Part shown: positions 28,528 through 38,564 of the stretch, piece after piece
Layout: every line of letters begins with the position of its first letter
Numbering within the stretch: the stretch's first letter is position 1
Assembly: GCA_014240255.1 (NCBI GenBank)
Contig: JAAZXG010000006.1
Span: 1 to 48,955 of the forward strand
Reading direction: 5' to 3'
DNA from: Methanobacteriota archaeon
Lineage (GTDB): Archaea; Thermoplasmatota; Poseidoniia; MGIII; CG-Epi1
Length of the DNA: 48,955 nucleotides
Translations under genes and position numbers: made by a program
The notes under the pieces: model-generated
The model's database searches: none
The model's input: only the letters and a program-made list of their open reading frames with translations
What the model was told of the DNA's origin: nothing

Positions 28528-29641
28528 AAATCAAATTCAAGAATATAGTCTCAATATCTTTTGAAACTTTTTCCCAAGAAAATAATGTTTCGACTCTTTT
28601 TCTTCCTCTTTTACCCATTTGCTTCGCCATTTCAGGATAGTTCCATATTTTTTCCAAAGCTTCAGCTATAGCTTCAGGATCCAACGGTTCTACGATAAAG
28701 CCTTCTTCAGGAGATATTACTTCTCTGACACCAGGGATATCACTAAGAATTAAGGGTTTAGCAGTAGCCATTCCTTCTAATCCTACAATGCCAAATGCTT
28801 CTAGTCTAGATGTTGAAGGTAAAACTACAACATTTGTAGCTGCATAATAAGCTGGAAGCCAATAATCTGAAATTGGTCCGACAAAGATAACTCTGCTCTC
28901 CAAGTTCAGTTTCTTTACTAATTTTTTTAGCCAAGATAAATAAGGCCCATCACCAATAATCAAAAGCTTTCCAATCTGAGTATAGCTTATTGCTCTAATT
29001 AAGATACCAATTCCTTTATGGGGCACTAATCTTCCAACAAAGAGTGCAAGAGGTTCATCTTTTTTTGCATATTTTTCTCTAATAAAATCACCTTCATTTG
29101 TTGGGTGAAAGCGATCAATATCAACTGCATTTGGTACCACATCTACATCAATATTCCATAAGCTTCTGGAGGTAGTAGCATAACTATTTGTCGTTGAAAT
29201 TACTCTATCTGCAGCCTCTAATGGATACCTCCCGAGCATATTTTGATATAAATTTACAGCTACATTTCCAAGCAGTCCCTTTAGTTCTAAATCACAATGG
29301 TGTGTTACTACAAGAGGTTTATTGGATTCCTTTGCACCTTTGGCTGCGAATCTTTCAGTAAATGGGGGTGGTGAATGGACGTGAACAATATCGGCATGAC
29401 TTCTCCTTACAAAAGCCTGGATGGCAGTTACTAACGGAGTATTGTAAATATTAATCCACTGAGGTAATCTAGTTACTTTTATTCCATTAAGATTTTCCGT
29501 TTCAGCCATTCGACTGTATCTCGATGTAACAACTTCTACTTCATGTCCTAATTTAATTAAATTTTCAGATAGTCCAAGAACGTGTGATTCAACCCCCCCG
29601 AAATGAGGATGAAAATATGGTGTTACTTGTAGAATATGCAT
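28520..29641 (-). CDS. Glycosyltransferase family 4
   Basis: 'PYFHPHFGGVESHVLGLSENLIKLGHEVEVVTSR', 'FVGRLVPHKGIGILIRA', 'EAFGIVGLEGMATAKPLILSDIPG'. Confidence 0.9.
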   Translation of the reverse strand: MHILQVTPYFHPHFGGVESHVLGLSENLIKLGHEVEVVTSRYSRMAETENLNGIKVTRLPQWINIYNTPLVTAIQAFVRRSHADIVHVHSPPPFTERFAAKGAKESNKPLVVTHHCDLELKGLLGNVAVNLYQNMLGRYPLEAADRVISTTNSYATTSRSLWNIDVDVVPNAVDIDRFHPTNEGDFIREKYAKKDEPLALFVGRLVPHKGIGILIRAISYTQIGKLLIIGDGPYLSWLKKLVKKLNLESRVIFVGPISDYWLPAYYAATNVVVLPSTSRLEAFGIVGLEGMATAKPLILSDIPGVREVISPEEGFIVEPLDPEAIAEALEKIWNYPEMAKQMGKRGRKRVETLFSWEKVSKDIETIFLNLISK

Positions 29642-30855
29642 TAAATAATAGTACTCTGAGATTCGAAAGTTCCAGAAACTGAGGCATTTGGGCCAATTTT
29701 AACATGACTTCCTAAGATAGTTCCAGCATTTATGGAAGTATTTATTCCTGTATTAACATTATCTCCGATGATAGCTCCAAGTTTTCTTCGTCCCGAATCA
29801 ATTTTTTTTCCTTGATGGATTATATTTATAGTTTCCTTATCTAATCGTAAGTTTGCAATTTTTGTTCCAGAACCAAGATTACTATATTTTCCAATTATTG
29901 AATCACCAACATAATTATGATGCGGAGCTTTTGCACCTTCCATTAATATTGAATTTTTCACTTCACTTGAGGCTCCAACTTTGTTATTTCCACAAAGAGA
30001 GGTTCCTTTTCTAAGATATGCATTTGGCCCTATAACACAATTTTCTCCAATCCAAACAGGTCCTTCAATGTAAGTTCCAGATTTGATGGTTGAATTTTTA
30101 CCTAGGTATAATTTTCCTTTTATTGTAACATTATCTTCAATAATTCCAAGTTTCTCTTCAATAATATTTTCCATATAATCTTCATTTGCTGTGATTAAGT
30201 CCCAAGGAGATCCTATGTCTTTCCAAAATCCAGTATGGTTTACGATTCGTATATTCTCAGCTATAGATTGTAATGCATCGGTAAGTTCATATTCACCTCT
30301 TACAGATTTTCCAATTCCATCTATTGCTTCAAATATTTGTTTATCAAATATATAAATTCCTGCATTTATTGTTCCTTTCCCTTTCATACCTTTTTCAACA
30401 ATGGATGCCAAATAGTTATTTTGACTTTCTACAACACCAAAGTTGGAACAATCTTCTACTTCAGTAACCATCATTGCCATTTTTTTTTCATCTTGGTTAA
30501 GATTCATTAAATTTTCAGCATTAATAACCATATCTCCATTTATACAGTAGAATCTGTCTTCAATTATACCTTTAGCTTGAGCAACGGCATGTCCAGTTCC
30601 ATTTTGTTCTTCTTGAGTAATATAACTAATATTCAATCCATATTTTTCCCCATTTTTTAATTTATCTGAAATATCTTTCATTTGATATCCTATTAAAATA
30701 TATATATTTTGGATCCCCACTTTCTTTAGTTCATATATTTGTCTTTCAATAATTGGTAATCCACCTATTGGCAAAAGAGGTTTCGGATTATTTTCAGTTA
30801 ACGGCCACATACGTGTCCCTTTTCCTGCAGCTAGTATCAATGCGTTTTCAATCAT
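29641..30855 (-). CDS. Bifunctional sugar-1-phosphate nucleotidylyltransferase/acetyltransferase (GlmU-like)
   Basis: 'ALILAAGKGTRMWPLTENNPKPLLPIGG' plus C-terminal left-handed beta-helix hexapeptides. Confidence 0.9.
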   Translation of the reverse strand: MIENALILAAGKGTRMWPLTENNPKPLLPIGGLPIIERQIYELKKVGIQNIYILIGYQMKDISDKLKNGEKYGLNISYITQEEQNGTGHAVAQAKGIIEDRFYCINGDMVINAENLMNLNQDEKKMAMMVTEVEDCSNFGVVESQNNYLASIVEKGMKGKGTINAGIYIFDKQIFEAIDGIGKSVRGEYELTDALQSIAENIRIVNHTGFWKDIGSPWDLITANEDYMENIIEEKLGIIEDNVTIKGKLYLGKNSTIKSGTYIEGPVWIGENCVIGPNAYLRKGTSLCGNNKVGASSEVKNSILMEGAKAPHHNYVGDSIIGKYSNLGSGTKIANLRLDKETINIIHQGKKIDSGRRKLGAIIGDNVNTGINTSINAGTILGSHVKIGPNASVSGTFESQSTII

Positions 30856-32570
30856 ATTTCGTTCTTAATCCTATCTATTAAGAGGGCATTTATCTTTGCT
30901 CCATCTATTTTCCCTCTGAATTCAGACATTACTGGCCCCATTAATGGACCTATGGCCGACATCCCTCTTTCTTTAACAAATTCTTTTTTCTTCTTAATCA
31001 GGAGATCTATAAAGCGTTCAACCTCTTCTTCGATATTTTTACTTCCAAGCTGGATTTCTTGTCCTGTTGCCATTTGAATAAGAGCTTCTTCAATGCCTTC
31101 TTTAGATATTCTTTCTTTATTTACTAAATCCAATACAGTGATTATTTCATTATCTGATATAAGGGGTATGTCTTTTGAAACTATATTTGGCAAAGTATGT
31201 AATAAAATACGTGACATAATTTTAGGTTCTTTGCAATGTCCCATCAATGATTTAAAGCGTTGATCTAAATTTCGTGAAACCATCTGTTTTGATTCTTCAT
31301 CATTAAGAGGTAATAGTTTTTCTCTTTCATCTAGAGTTTTTGGAACAATGACTTGAATATCCTTTAGTTTTAGTGGAGGTATATCTGTTTCAGGATACAT
31401 TCTAGAAGCTCCTGGCATTGGTCTAATATATCTTGTTAAATTTTCAGGAGTTACTCTCCTAACTTCTTTTGGAACTCCGGTCGTTTTAACTCTTTCAATT
31501 ACTCTTTGAATTGCATCTTTTGCCATATTCTCTTCACCAAAGATTAGAATAAATGCATCCTTATCTTGACAATCTAATATTTCATGTAATTTTCCCGTTT
31601 CTTTTTCAGAAATTCCGTAGGCAGGCAATTCATCACTATGCATTAACCCCTTAACTCCCGCTTTTTTTGCATAATCAGCTAGTTCTCGGCCCATTCTTAC
31701 ATGATTTTTTTCAGATTTGTTAGTTCCTAAGATTCCTTTCCAACCCACTAATTTACATGCAATGGCAAATTTCCGATCTTTGAAATATTCAGATACAATA
31801 ATAGGTTCTGAAGTTTTTCCTTTAGATAAATTATTTAGGTTTGATTGCCGCAACATTTCATTTTCAACAACTTGAGGCATGCTTGACAAATCTTGAAATC
31901 CTTTTAGTTCAACACGCTGCCCTCCATTTATGGAAACATTAACATCTTGTCTAATTGTTCCTAATCCTCTTTTTACATGACAAGCTCTTAGAAGTCTTCC
32001 AAGAGCTTTGGCAGCTTGCTGAACTTGATTTGATTCCTTAAGCTGTGGTTTTGTCGTTACTTCCAATAGCGGTATTCCTAGTCTGTCCAAAAGATATTCA
32101 TCTTTATTTTTACCATGTCTACAAGAATCTTCTTCAAGGCAGATTTGATCTAATTCTAGAATTCCACCTTCATATTGAATTTGACCTCCCGTTGCAATTA
32201 ATGCAGTTCTTTGAAAACCACTGGTATTAGAACCATCGACAACAACTTTTCTCATAAAATGAACCTCTTCAAGAATTGTAGAGTTTACTAGTTTAGCAAA
32301 TTGGAGTGCTATATCTACGGCTTTCTTATTTGGTCCACGTGGAGGCTCTTCATCTGTATAAACTAAACAATTACATCCTCTATTAAAATAGGTAAATTCC
32401 CTTATTCCTTCAGATTTTGCAGCAATGTCTATATTTCCCATTTCACTGGAAGTTGCGTGTAATTTTCTCTTAAAAACCAAGTTATCTTCAATGTCAAATT
32501 CATCACATTTACAGAAAAGTTTTCCACAGTCAAGCTGCTGATGAACTTCTAGTCCAGCCTTCAAACTCAC
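30852..32570 (-). CDS. gatE: Glu-tRNA(Gln) amidotransferase subunit E
   Basis: 'LKAGLEVHQQLDCGKLFCKC', 'IRQDVNVSINGGQRVELKG', 'MYPETDIPPL'. Confidence 0.93.
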   Translation of the reverse strand: MSLKAGLEVHQQLDCGKLFCKCDEFDIEDNLVFKRKLHATSSEMGNIDIAAKSEGIREFTYFNRGCNCLVYTDEEPPRGPNKKAVDIALQFAKLVNSTILEEVHFMRKVVVDGSNTSGFQRTALIATGGQIQYEGGILELDQICLEEDSCRHGKNKDEYLLDRLGIPLLEVTTKPQLKESNQVQQAAKALGRLLRACHVKRGLGTIRQDVNVSINGGQRVELKGFQDLSSMPQVVENEMLRQSNLNNLSKGKTSEPIIVSEYFKDRKFAIACKLVGWKGILGTNKSEKNHVRMGRELADYAKKAGVKGLMHSDELPAYGISEKETGKLHEILDCQDKDAFILIFGEENMAKDAIQRVIERVKTTGVPKEVRRVTPENLTRYIRPMPGASRMYPETDIPPLKLKDIQVIVPKTLDEREKLLPLNDEESKQMVSRNLDQRFKSLMGHCKEPKIMSRILLHTLPNIVSKDIPLISDNEIITVLDLVNKERISKEGIEEALIQMATGQEIQLGSKNIEEEVERFIDLLIKKKKEFVKERGMSAIGPLMGPVMSEFRGKIDGAKINALLIDRIKNEI

Positions 32571-32587
32571 ATAATGGGCGCGTACTT

Positions 32588-33517
32588 CTAGTTTTTAAAA
32601 GAAGCGGTGAACATATTTTTATGTTTTTTAAGATAATATAATGCTATGATGCTTAATATTGGGCCTATAATGAGAAATCCCATTGCTAATACCGAAAAGA
32701 ATGCTCCAATTTGTGCATTCTTATAAGATTGAAGTTTGTATGTTACCCCTGCGCCCCAAATTCCAAGTAATGAAAAGAGAAAAATTAAATTAGGACACCA
32801 AGAGGATATTTTGAGATATATATTTTCTTCCAAAAAAAGATCACCACTACCTTCTTCCATTATAAAAGTAAAACGATTTATTCCTTCGATTCCTTCATCA
32901 GTATCAGGCAGTCGTAGGTTTGAGTCTTGAGGCGCTACGAAAAATTCCATTGTAGCATTCTTATGCATTGGTGCTATTATTTTAGCAAGATATTTCCCCG
33001 GCGGTACACCAAATAGACGAACAAACGTACCATCTTTTTGTGGTTCATCCCGATAAATGTTGTATGTTCCATTTTCTTTATATTCATAATTCATCTCTAT
33101 ATTATTAAATAAGATAGTAATATTTTCTAAATCTGATGTGTTATTTTTTACAACAATTTCCAGATTAATATTATTATATTCGTCATACTCAGAATCGAAA
33201 CCGATTACTAAACTCCACCCCGTTACCAGCCCCATTATTGATGACGATAGTATCAATAGTGCGATAATTTTCGCCATATTTTGGTTTGGAAGTTCCATTT
33301 CATATTTTTTATAATCAGTTGGTATTTTCACGTCTTTAATGAATCTTTTTTTTTCTTTTTTAGAAACCAAAATATTCAATTCGTTATTTTCTAATATAAT
33401 TTCTAATTTAGAATCACATGAAGGACATATTTTTTCAAAAGTTCCACTACTATATCCCATTAAAATTAATTTATTGGTATTATTACAATGAGGGCATTCG
33501 TATTTTTTTGTCGCCAT
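32588..33517 (-). CDS. Hypothetical membrane protein with N-terminal zinc ribbon
   Basis: 'YECPHCNNTNK..EKICPSCDSKL', then three predicted TM segments. Confidence 0.6.
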   Translation of the reverse strand: MATKKYECPHCNNTNKLILMGYSSGTFEKICPSCDSKLEIILENNELNILVSKKEKKRFIKDVKIPTDYKKYEMELPNQNMAKIIALLILSSSIMGLVTGWSLVIGFDSEYDEYNNINLEIVVKNNTSDLENITILFNNIEMNYEYKENGTYNIYRDEPQKDGTFVRLFGVPPGKYLAKIIAPMHKNATMEFFVAPQDSNLRLPDTDEGIEGINRFTFIMEEGSGDLFLEENIYLKISSWCPNLIFLFSLLGIWGAGVTYKLQSYKNAQIGAFFSVLAMGFLIIGPILSIIALYYLKKHKNMFTASFKN

Positions 33518-33964
33518 TTATGCTATTTCAGGGCTATTGTTCTTGCTACTTGGCATTTCACCTTTTTTACCTATTTTTATCTGAGGTATTTCTATTTTAA
33601 ATGGCGGAGGCAAATTTAATTTTTTAGCAATATTAAGAACTTCAAAGGATCCTTGAGCTAAAACTCGATTATGTACATTTTCAGCGATATTGTCTGGTAG
33701 TTTGTGTTCCTTTTCCCATTTTAGTTCAGCTTTAGTTATTTCATCTTTATTTTCATCATGGTATGCGATTTCACAGTCTAACTGAACAATACCCAATATT
33801 CCGTATGAGACGGTATATCTCATTTCAACTGCCAAATCAGTTTTAGTTTTTTTTCTTACAGATGTGATATTTGTGTTATGATCAATTCTAACTTGCTTTT
33901 GAGGGGCCGACTTACGATGTCTTTTTGCTTCAATTCCAATTATCTGAAAACCTTTTGCTGGCAT
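33518..33964 (-). CDS. Conserved hypothetical protein
   Basis: Intact 148-aa ORF, 'EMRYTVSYGILGIVQLDCEIAYHDENKDEI', in tight array with neighbours. Confidence 0.55.
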   Translation of the reverse strand: MPAKGFQIIGIEAKRHRKSAPQKQVRIDHNTNITSVRKKTKTDLAVEMRYTVSYGILGIVQLDCEIAYHDENKDEITKAELKWEKEHKLPDNIAENVHNRVLAQGSFEVLNIAKKLNLPPPFKIEIPQIKIGKKGEMPSSKNNSPEIA

Positions 33965-34049
33965 AATTCTCTTACGAACGCTAGTTAATGATATTTTCTA
34001 TTCAAATTAAGCGGTTATTTTTATTATCCCTTTTCTTTAGAATAGTTAA

Positions 34050-34502
34050 GTGTACAAGGTCATTGGAACGATTTTGATGATAGCAATGGTTTCTATGGCA
34101 GGCTGTCAAGAAGCCGAACCTAGTCGTACAATTGTATCTTTACAAATAGATTCAGATGGTGAGAATAATTGGATATATGTTTATACGATTCCTCGTATCA
34201 AAATGGATAATCTTACTATAACTGTGGGTGATATTTCTGAAACTCATTCATCTGTGTTTAGTCACCAAGTTCACATGTCAAATGAAGAGATAGATAATAT
34301 TACTGAAGGAACATATTTTTCATTAATTGTTTCTGCAGATCTCAAAAATACAAATTGGGAATTTATGTGTAAAATACGGATAGTTCCTTCAGAAGTTGAT
34401 GAAGACTTGTTTGTAGCAGATGTTTTAATAGAAGAGGGCGATAAAGAAGTAGAAAAGGAGTGGCAATTGCCTTATAATTTACCATTAGAATTTAAATCAT
34501 GA
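34050..34502 (+). CDS. Hypothetical lipoprotein
   Basis: 'MYKVIGTILMIAMVSMAGCQEAEPS' lipobox; overlaps next ORF by 4 nt. Confidence 0.6.
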   Translation: MYKVIGTILMIAMVSMAGCQEAEPSRTIVSLQIDSDGENNWIYVYTIPRIKMDNLTITVGDISETHSSVFSHQVHMSNEEIDNITEGTYFSLIVSADLKNTNWEFMCKIRIVPSEVDEDLFVADVLIEEGDKEVEKEWQLPYNLPLEFKS

Positions 34503-34843
34503 ATATATCCAAGACACCGATTGCATATCAAATAACCGTAGGCTTTGTACTACTATTTCTGATATATTTGATTTTATTTCAAGTAGGTTTGATAAGTTTT
34601 GATGTTAGTGATTTATTGATGTTTTATTCTTTTTCAGTTTATACTGTTTCTTTAGCTGCAGTATTGGGCGGAATTCTTACAGGAATGTTTATTGCAACAC
34701 GAGCTCTTTCCAATCAGGGATTTACGCCGTTTGAAGTTTCAATGCTAAAACTTAGAGATGATATACATAATCTGGAAAAAGAGGTTCACAATATTTCTAA
34801 AAGATTAGATAATGATAAAAAAAGGTCCAATGAAGACGAGTAA
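34499..34843 (+). CDS. Hypothetical small membrane protein with C-terminal coiled coil
   Basis: Two TM segments and 'LKLRDDIHNLEKEVHNISKRLDNDKKR'. Confidence 0.55.
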   Translation: MNISKTPIAYQITVGFVLLFLIYLILFQVGLISFDVSDLLMFYSFSVYTVSLAAVLGGILTGMFIATRALSNQGFTPFEVSMLKLRDDIHNLEKEVHNISKRLDNDKKRSNEDE

Positions 34844-34846
34844 TAG

Positions 34847-34856
34847 TTATATAAAC
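34847..34856 (+). promoter_or_regulatory. TATA box (TTATATAAA)
   Basis: Centre about 26 nt upstream of ATG 34877, consistent with leaderless start. Confidence 0.55.
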
Positions 34857-34867
34857 TTTCTACTTTA

Positions 34868-37813
34868 ATGGATAATATGTCTAGAGTAAATTACAAATTT
34901 TTCGTAGCAATACTCGCAGCTGTTTTAATTTCACCAATTGCAGGTGTAAATCAGAATATTATAGAGGATAACTCTGAGCTTTTAGTTAATGATTATGCTA
35001 CACAATCTCGTGATGGAGAGTATGATGTCATGATTGACCTTGCACCTGGTAACGAAGGTTTATCTGATGTAACACGTTGTGAAGAGATAACTAATGAATT
35101 CCAAATTTCAAACACGGGAGATCTTGATGATGCTTACGTTCTTTCCGTTACTTGGTATGATGAGTACAATTATGGTTGGAATGCAGAACCTGTTCAGGAT
35201 ACTGTTTTTGTAGCTTCTGGAACTCAAAAAATAGTTTCATTTACTTTTCAGGCACCTATCCAATTTGTCGTCGATGATGATGATATGGATTATACTGTAA
35301 CGGCTTCGTCTGAAAATTCAACGACCGTAAGTTCAGATGTTACTCAGAAGTTAGTAATAGATAATATTTATGGTGTAGATGTTTATATGAGACAAGGGGA
35401 TGCTAAAGAAGGCAATAGAGGTGAATCGGTTTATTATTCTGTTGAAATGAAAAATATAGGTCAAAATGGTGATAATTTTAGTATAGGTCTTTCAGATATG
35501 CCAAAAGATTGGACTGCACTTTTATCAGAATCTTATATGTATCTTGATCCTCAAGAAACTGCTACTTTTAGTTTAGATGTTACCATTCCTGATACTGCTG
35601 CTGAAAATGAGTATGGTTTTATTCAAGTATTAACAAATGTTCAAGCTTCAGGTTACAATTACATATACAATTTTTGCGATTCGAATACGACTGTAGCAGA
35701 TGGAAGACATTATGCAGTTGACATTATTCCCGAGTCATATCAGAAAATGGTTATTCCTGGGGGGCAAATATTGTATAATTTGTACATTACAAATGAGGGC
35801 GATGAAGTCGATTCCTTTATCTTAGAATTAGAGGATGTCATGACTCAAGGTTGGGGTTCAAATCTGAGTCAGTTTACATTAGATAATCTTGGGCCAGAAG
35901 AGGAGGCAGTAGTAGTTATGAATGTTACATGTCCTTCAAATTCAATTGAGGATGATTGGTCATATTCTGAGATCACAGTTCGTTCAGCTAATAGAGAACA
36001 ATTTTCAGATTCAGTAAATATCACTACTTCCGTTCGAATACCTGATAGAGGCTTAGATTTAATTGTTGATAATTTTGATAATAGTGGAGATCCTTCAACA
36101 ACCGTTGTTTATTTTTTTAGTTTAGAAAATACTGGTACTGATCCAGATGATTTTTCACTAAGTATTGAGCGTTGTGAGGATTGCAGTGCATGGGGTGCGT
36201 CATTGAGTACATATCATATATCTGATTTAGATGATGGAGATTTTTATGATTTTGAAATGTATATTGAAATACCAGATTCAGCTCGTGATACAGATTCAGC
36301 TGAGATGACTGTTTTTGCCCAATCAGATGATGATTCAGAAGTTGAACAGGGCGTATACACAATAACTAATGTTGACAAGGTCCTTGATCGTCATATTACA
36401 TGGAGTTCAGGGATGGTATTGAATCCTGGTGACGGTTCATTTATAGATATAACAATCTCAAATTTTGGGAACAGTTATCAATCATATACTTTTGAATCCG
36501 ATGAGCTTCCAAATGGTTGGGATTTTACAAATTTACCTTATCAGACTGAAGACTTAGAGCCGTATATTGGTGATGAGTCTTTCAGTATTCCTTTCACAGT
36601 ATCTGAAGATGAGAATCCCGGTTATTATAATTTCACGATAGAAGTTATATTAGATCAAGATAATTATAGAATAGAATATTTTGATGTATCTGTTAAAGTT
36701 GAATATTATGCTGAATTTACTGTGGAAGTTATAGAAATTGAATCGTTTGCAGGGCCAGGTAAAATGCATATTTTTAATGTAGATATAACTAACAATGCAA
36801 ACTTCGAAGACGATATTCAATTAGAAATCATGGGTTTACCTGATGGTTGGGATGCTTGTATTTTAGTAAATCAACTTTGTTCTTCAAAAGTATCGGTTGG
36901 AAAAGGTAAAACGACATCCTTTACAATAGAAATACTCACTAACTCGAATGAAGTGGCAAATACAGATACTGGCGTTTTCTTATATCTCGAAGCAGTTTCC
37001 GGTCTAAATAGTAAAGAATCTCACTTTGACACTTTCACAGTCTATACAACTCCAGTTTATGAATTGGTATCAATAGTTAATTCAGTGTCTAAAGATGGAA
37101 CTTCTGGAGATATAATTCCATTTCAAGTTACAATTACAAATATAGGTAATGATATCGATTTTGTCCGATTACCACCTGCCGTTGCTCCAGTTGGATGGCT
37201 TACTTATTGGTCTGAATCTCAATTCACATTAAGTCCAGAGCAGTCCAAGATAGTTTATCTTAATGTTGAAGTTCCAGATTCAGTTTATGGCGGTAACAAT
37301 GATATTGATGGGCAAGTATTATCCGATCAATCTGGACAGGTTTTAGATCTAAATTTTGTAGTTTATGTAGATGAAAAACCAGATATTGACATTGAATTAA
37401 AGTTGACAGCAGGTGATGTGACTGCAGGTACAATTGGTAAGTTCACAGTTCGATTAACTAATAATGGGAATACTATTGAAAATTTAGAATTAACAATTGA
37501 AGGTAAACGTGCATCTTGGTTTACATTATCTACAAGTTCAGTTCGTTTAGATCCCGGTGATTTCCAAGAATTAATTATTGAAGTTGAGCCACCAATAGGA
37601 CAAGCTGCAACAGAAACATCAGGAATGCTTAATGTAACTGGAAGTCAAACAGATAAGCTATCTTTGCCTTTCTCTGTTTTGAAATCGGATTTAGTTAATA
37701 ATGAGCCTATAATTGAGCCTGAAGAGGGTATTCTTGAAAGTCTTCCAAGTCTAAGTTTTATCTCAGTAATATTTATTATTTCTTTAATTTCACTTTTAGG
37801 TCGAAGAAAATAA
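34868..37813 (+). CDS. Large secreted protein with COG1470/NPCBM-like repeats and C-terminal PSLSF-TM-RRK tail
   Basis: Signal peptide; repeated 'ITNIGNDIDFVRLPPAVAPVGW..SPEQSKIVYLNVEVP' units; C-term LESLPSLSFISVIFIISLISLLGRRK; start may be 34877. Confidence 0.8.
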   Translation: MDNMSRVNYKFFVAILAAVLISPIAGVNQNIIEDNSELLVNDYATQSRDGEYDVMIDLAPGNEGLSDVTRCEEITNEFQISNTGDLDDAYVLSVTWYDEYNYGWNAEPVQDTVFVASGTQKIVSFTFQAPIQFVVDDDDMDYTVTASSENSTTVSSDVTQKLVIDNIYGVDVYMRQGDAKEGNRGESVYYSVEMKNIGQNGDNFSIGLSDMPKDWTALLSESYMYLDPQETATFSLDVTIPDTAAENEYGFIQVLTNVQASGYNYIYNFCDSNTTVADGRHYAVDIIPESYQKMVIPGGQILYNLYITNEGDEVDSFILELEDVMTQGWGSNLSQFTLDNLGPEEEAVVVMNVTCPSNSIEDDWSYSEITVRSANREQFSDSVNITTSVRIPDRGLDLIVDNFDNSGDPSTTVVYFFSLENTGTDPDDFSLSIERCEDCSAWGASLSTYHISDLDDGDFYDFEMYIEIPDSARDTDSAEMTVFAQSDDDSEVEQGVYTITNVDKVLDRHITWSSGMVLNPGDGSFIDITISNFGNSYQSYTFESDELPNGWDFTNLPYQTEDLEPYIGDESFSIPFTVSEDENPGYYNFTIEVILDQDNYRIEYFDVSVKVEYYAEFTVEVIEIESFAGPGKMHIFNVDITNNANFEDDIQLEIMGLPDGWDACILVNQLCSSKVSVGKGKTTSFTIEILTNSNEVANTDTGVFLYLEAVSGLNSKESHFDTFTVYTTPVYELVSIVNSVSKDGTSGDIIPFQVTITNIGNDIDFVRLPPAVAPVGWLTYWSESQFTLSPEQSKIVYLNVEVPDSVYGGNNDIDGQVLSDQSGQVLDLNFVVYVDEKPDIDIELKLTAGDVTAGTIGKFTVRLTNNGNTIENLELTIEGKRASWFTLSTSSVRLDPGDFQELIIEVEPPIGQAATETSGMLNVTGSQTDKLSLPFSVLKSDLVNNEPIIEPEEGILESLPSLSFISVIFIISLISLLGRRK

Positions 37814-37817
37814 TTAT

Positions 37818-38564
37818 TTGGAGAATCGCTTTTTGGCAACTTATTCTAATTCGGATCAGGATTTATCCTTACCAACTGAACCTGAAGAGTTGAGTAGAAT
37901 TCTTGAATGTCATTGCCATTCTGAAACTGAAATTGATTTAGATAACCAAAATATAAATTTACCATTATTGAGAGCTGCAAGCATTTTACAAGTTCGGGAT
38001 CGTATTGAAAGAAGTTTGACGCCAGACAAAAATTTAATTCAAGCGATTGAATCACTTGATGAAGCCCATACAACTTTTAATTTAGTTTCTGAAAGATGCA
38101 TAACGTGGTATTCTCAATTAACTGGAAGTCCTAGAATTAAGTTGGAAGAGATATTAGCAAAAGACGATTTACCTCTTCAAATACAAAAGTTGGAGAAATT
38201 CATCCATTCAATTCAAGAATTAGTCTCTATGTTATCAAATTATTTAGATTTAGAATCTCCTAAAGTATTTCCCGCATTAGTAGAAAGATTAGGTACACAA
38301 TTGGCAGTTAGGATGGTAGCTTCAGCAGGCGATTTATCTAAATTGGCTCGAATGCCCTCTTCCACTATTCAATTGCTTGGAGCTGAAAAAGCACTTTTTC
38401 GTCATATGTCTGATGGAAGTCCACCACCAAAGCATGGTTTTCTTTACCAACATCCTACCATAAAAAAATCAAGTCCTAAGGATAAGGGCCGAAATTCAAG
38501 GAAATTAGCTGCTAAAGTAGCTATAGCCTCTAAATTAGATTATTATGGAGAAAAAAATGGATAA
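37818..38564 (+). CDS. Nop5/Nop56-like C/D box RNP core protein, short form
   Basis: Nop domain 'LVERLGTQLAVRMVASAGDLSKLARMPSSTIQLLGAEKALFRHMSDGSPPPKHGFLYQHPTIKKSSPKDKGRNSRKLAAKVAIASKLDYY'; TTG start. Confidence 0.88.
   Translation: MENRFLATYSNSDQDLSLPTEPEELSRILECHCHSETEIDLDNQNINLPLLRAASILQVRDRIERSLTPDKNLIQAIESLDEAHTTFNLVSERCITWYSQLTGSPRIKLEEILAKDDLPLQIQKLEKFIHSIQELVSMLSNYLDLESPKVFPALVERLGTQLAVRMVASAGDLSKLARMPSSTIQLLGAEKALFRHMSDGSPPPKHGFLYQHPTIKKSSPKDKGRNSRKLAAKVAIASKLDYYGEKNG

Noticed and set aside
36117-36362. Minus-strand 81-aa ORF in the 981-aa surface gene
   Set aside because: Antisense shadow; no recognizable domain.
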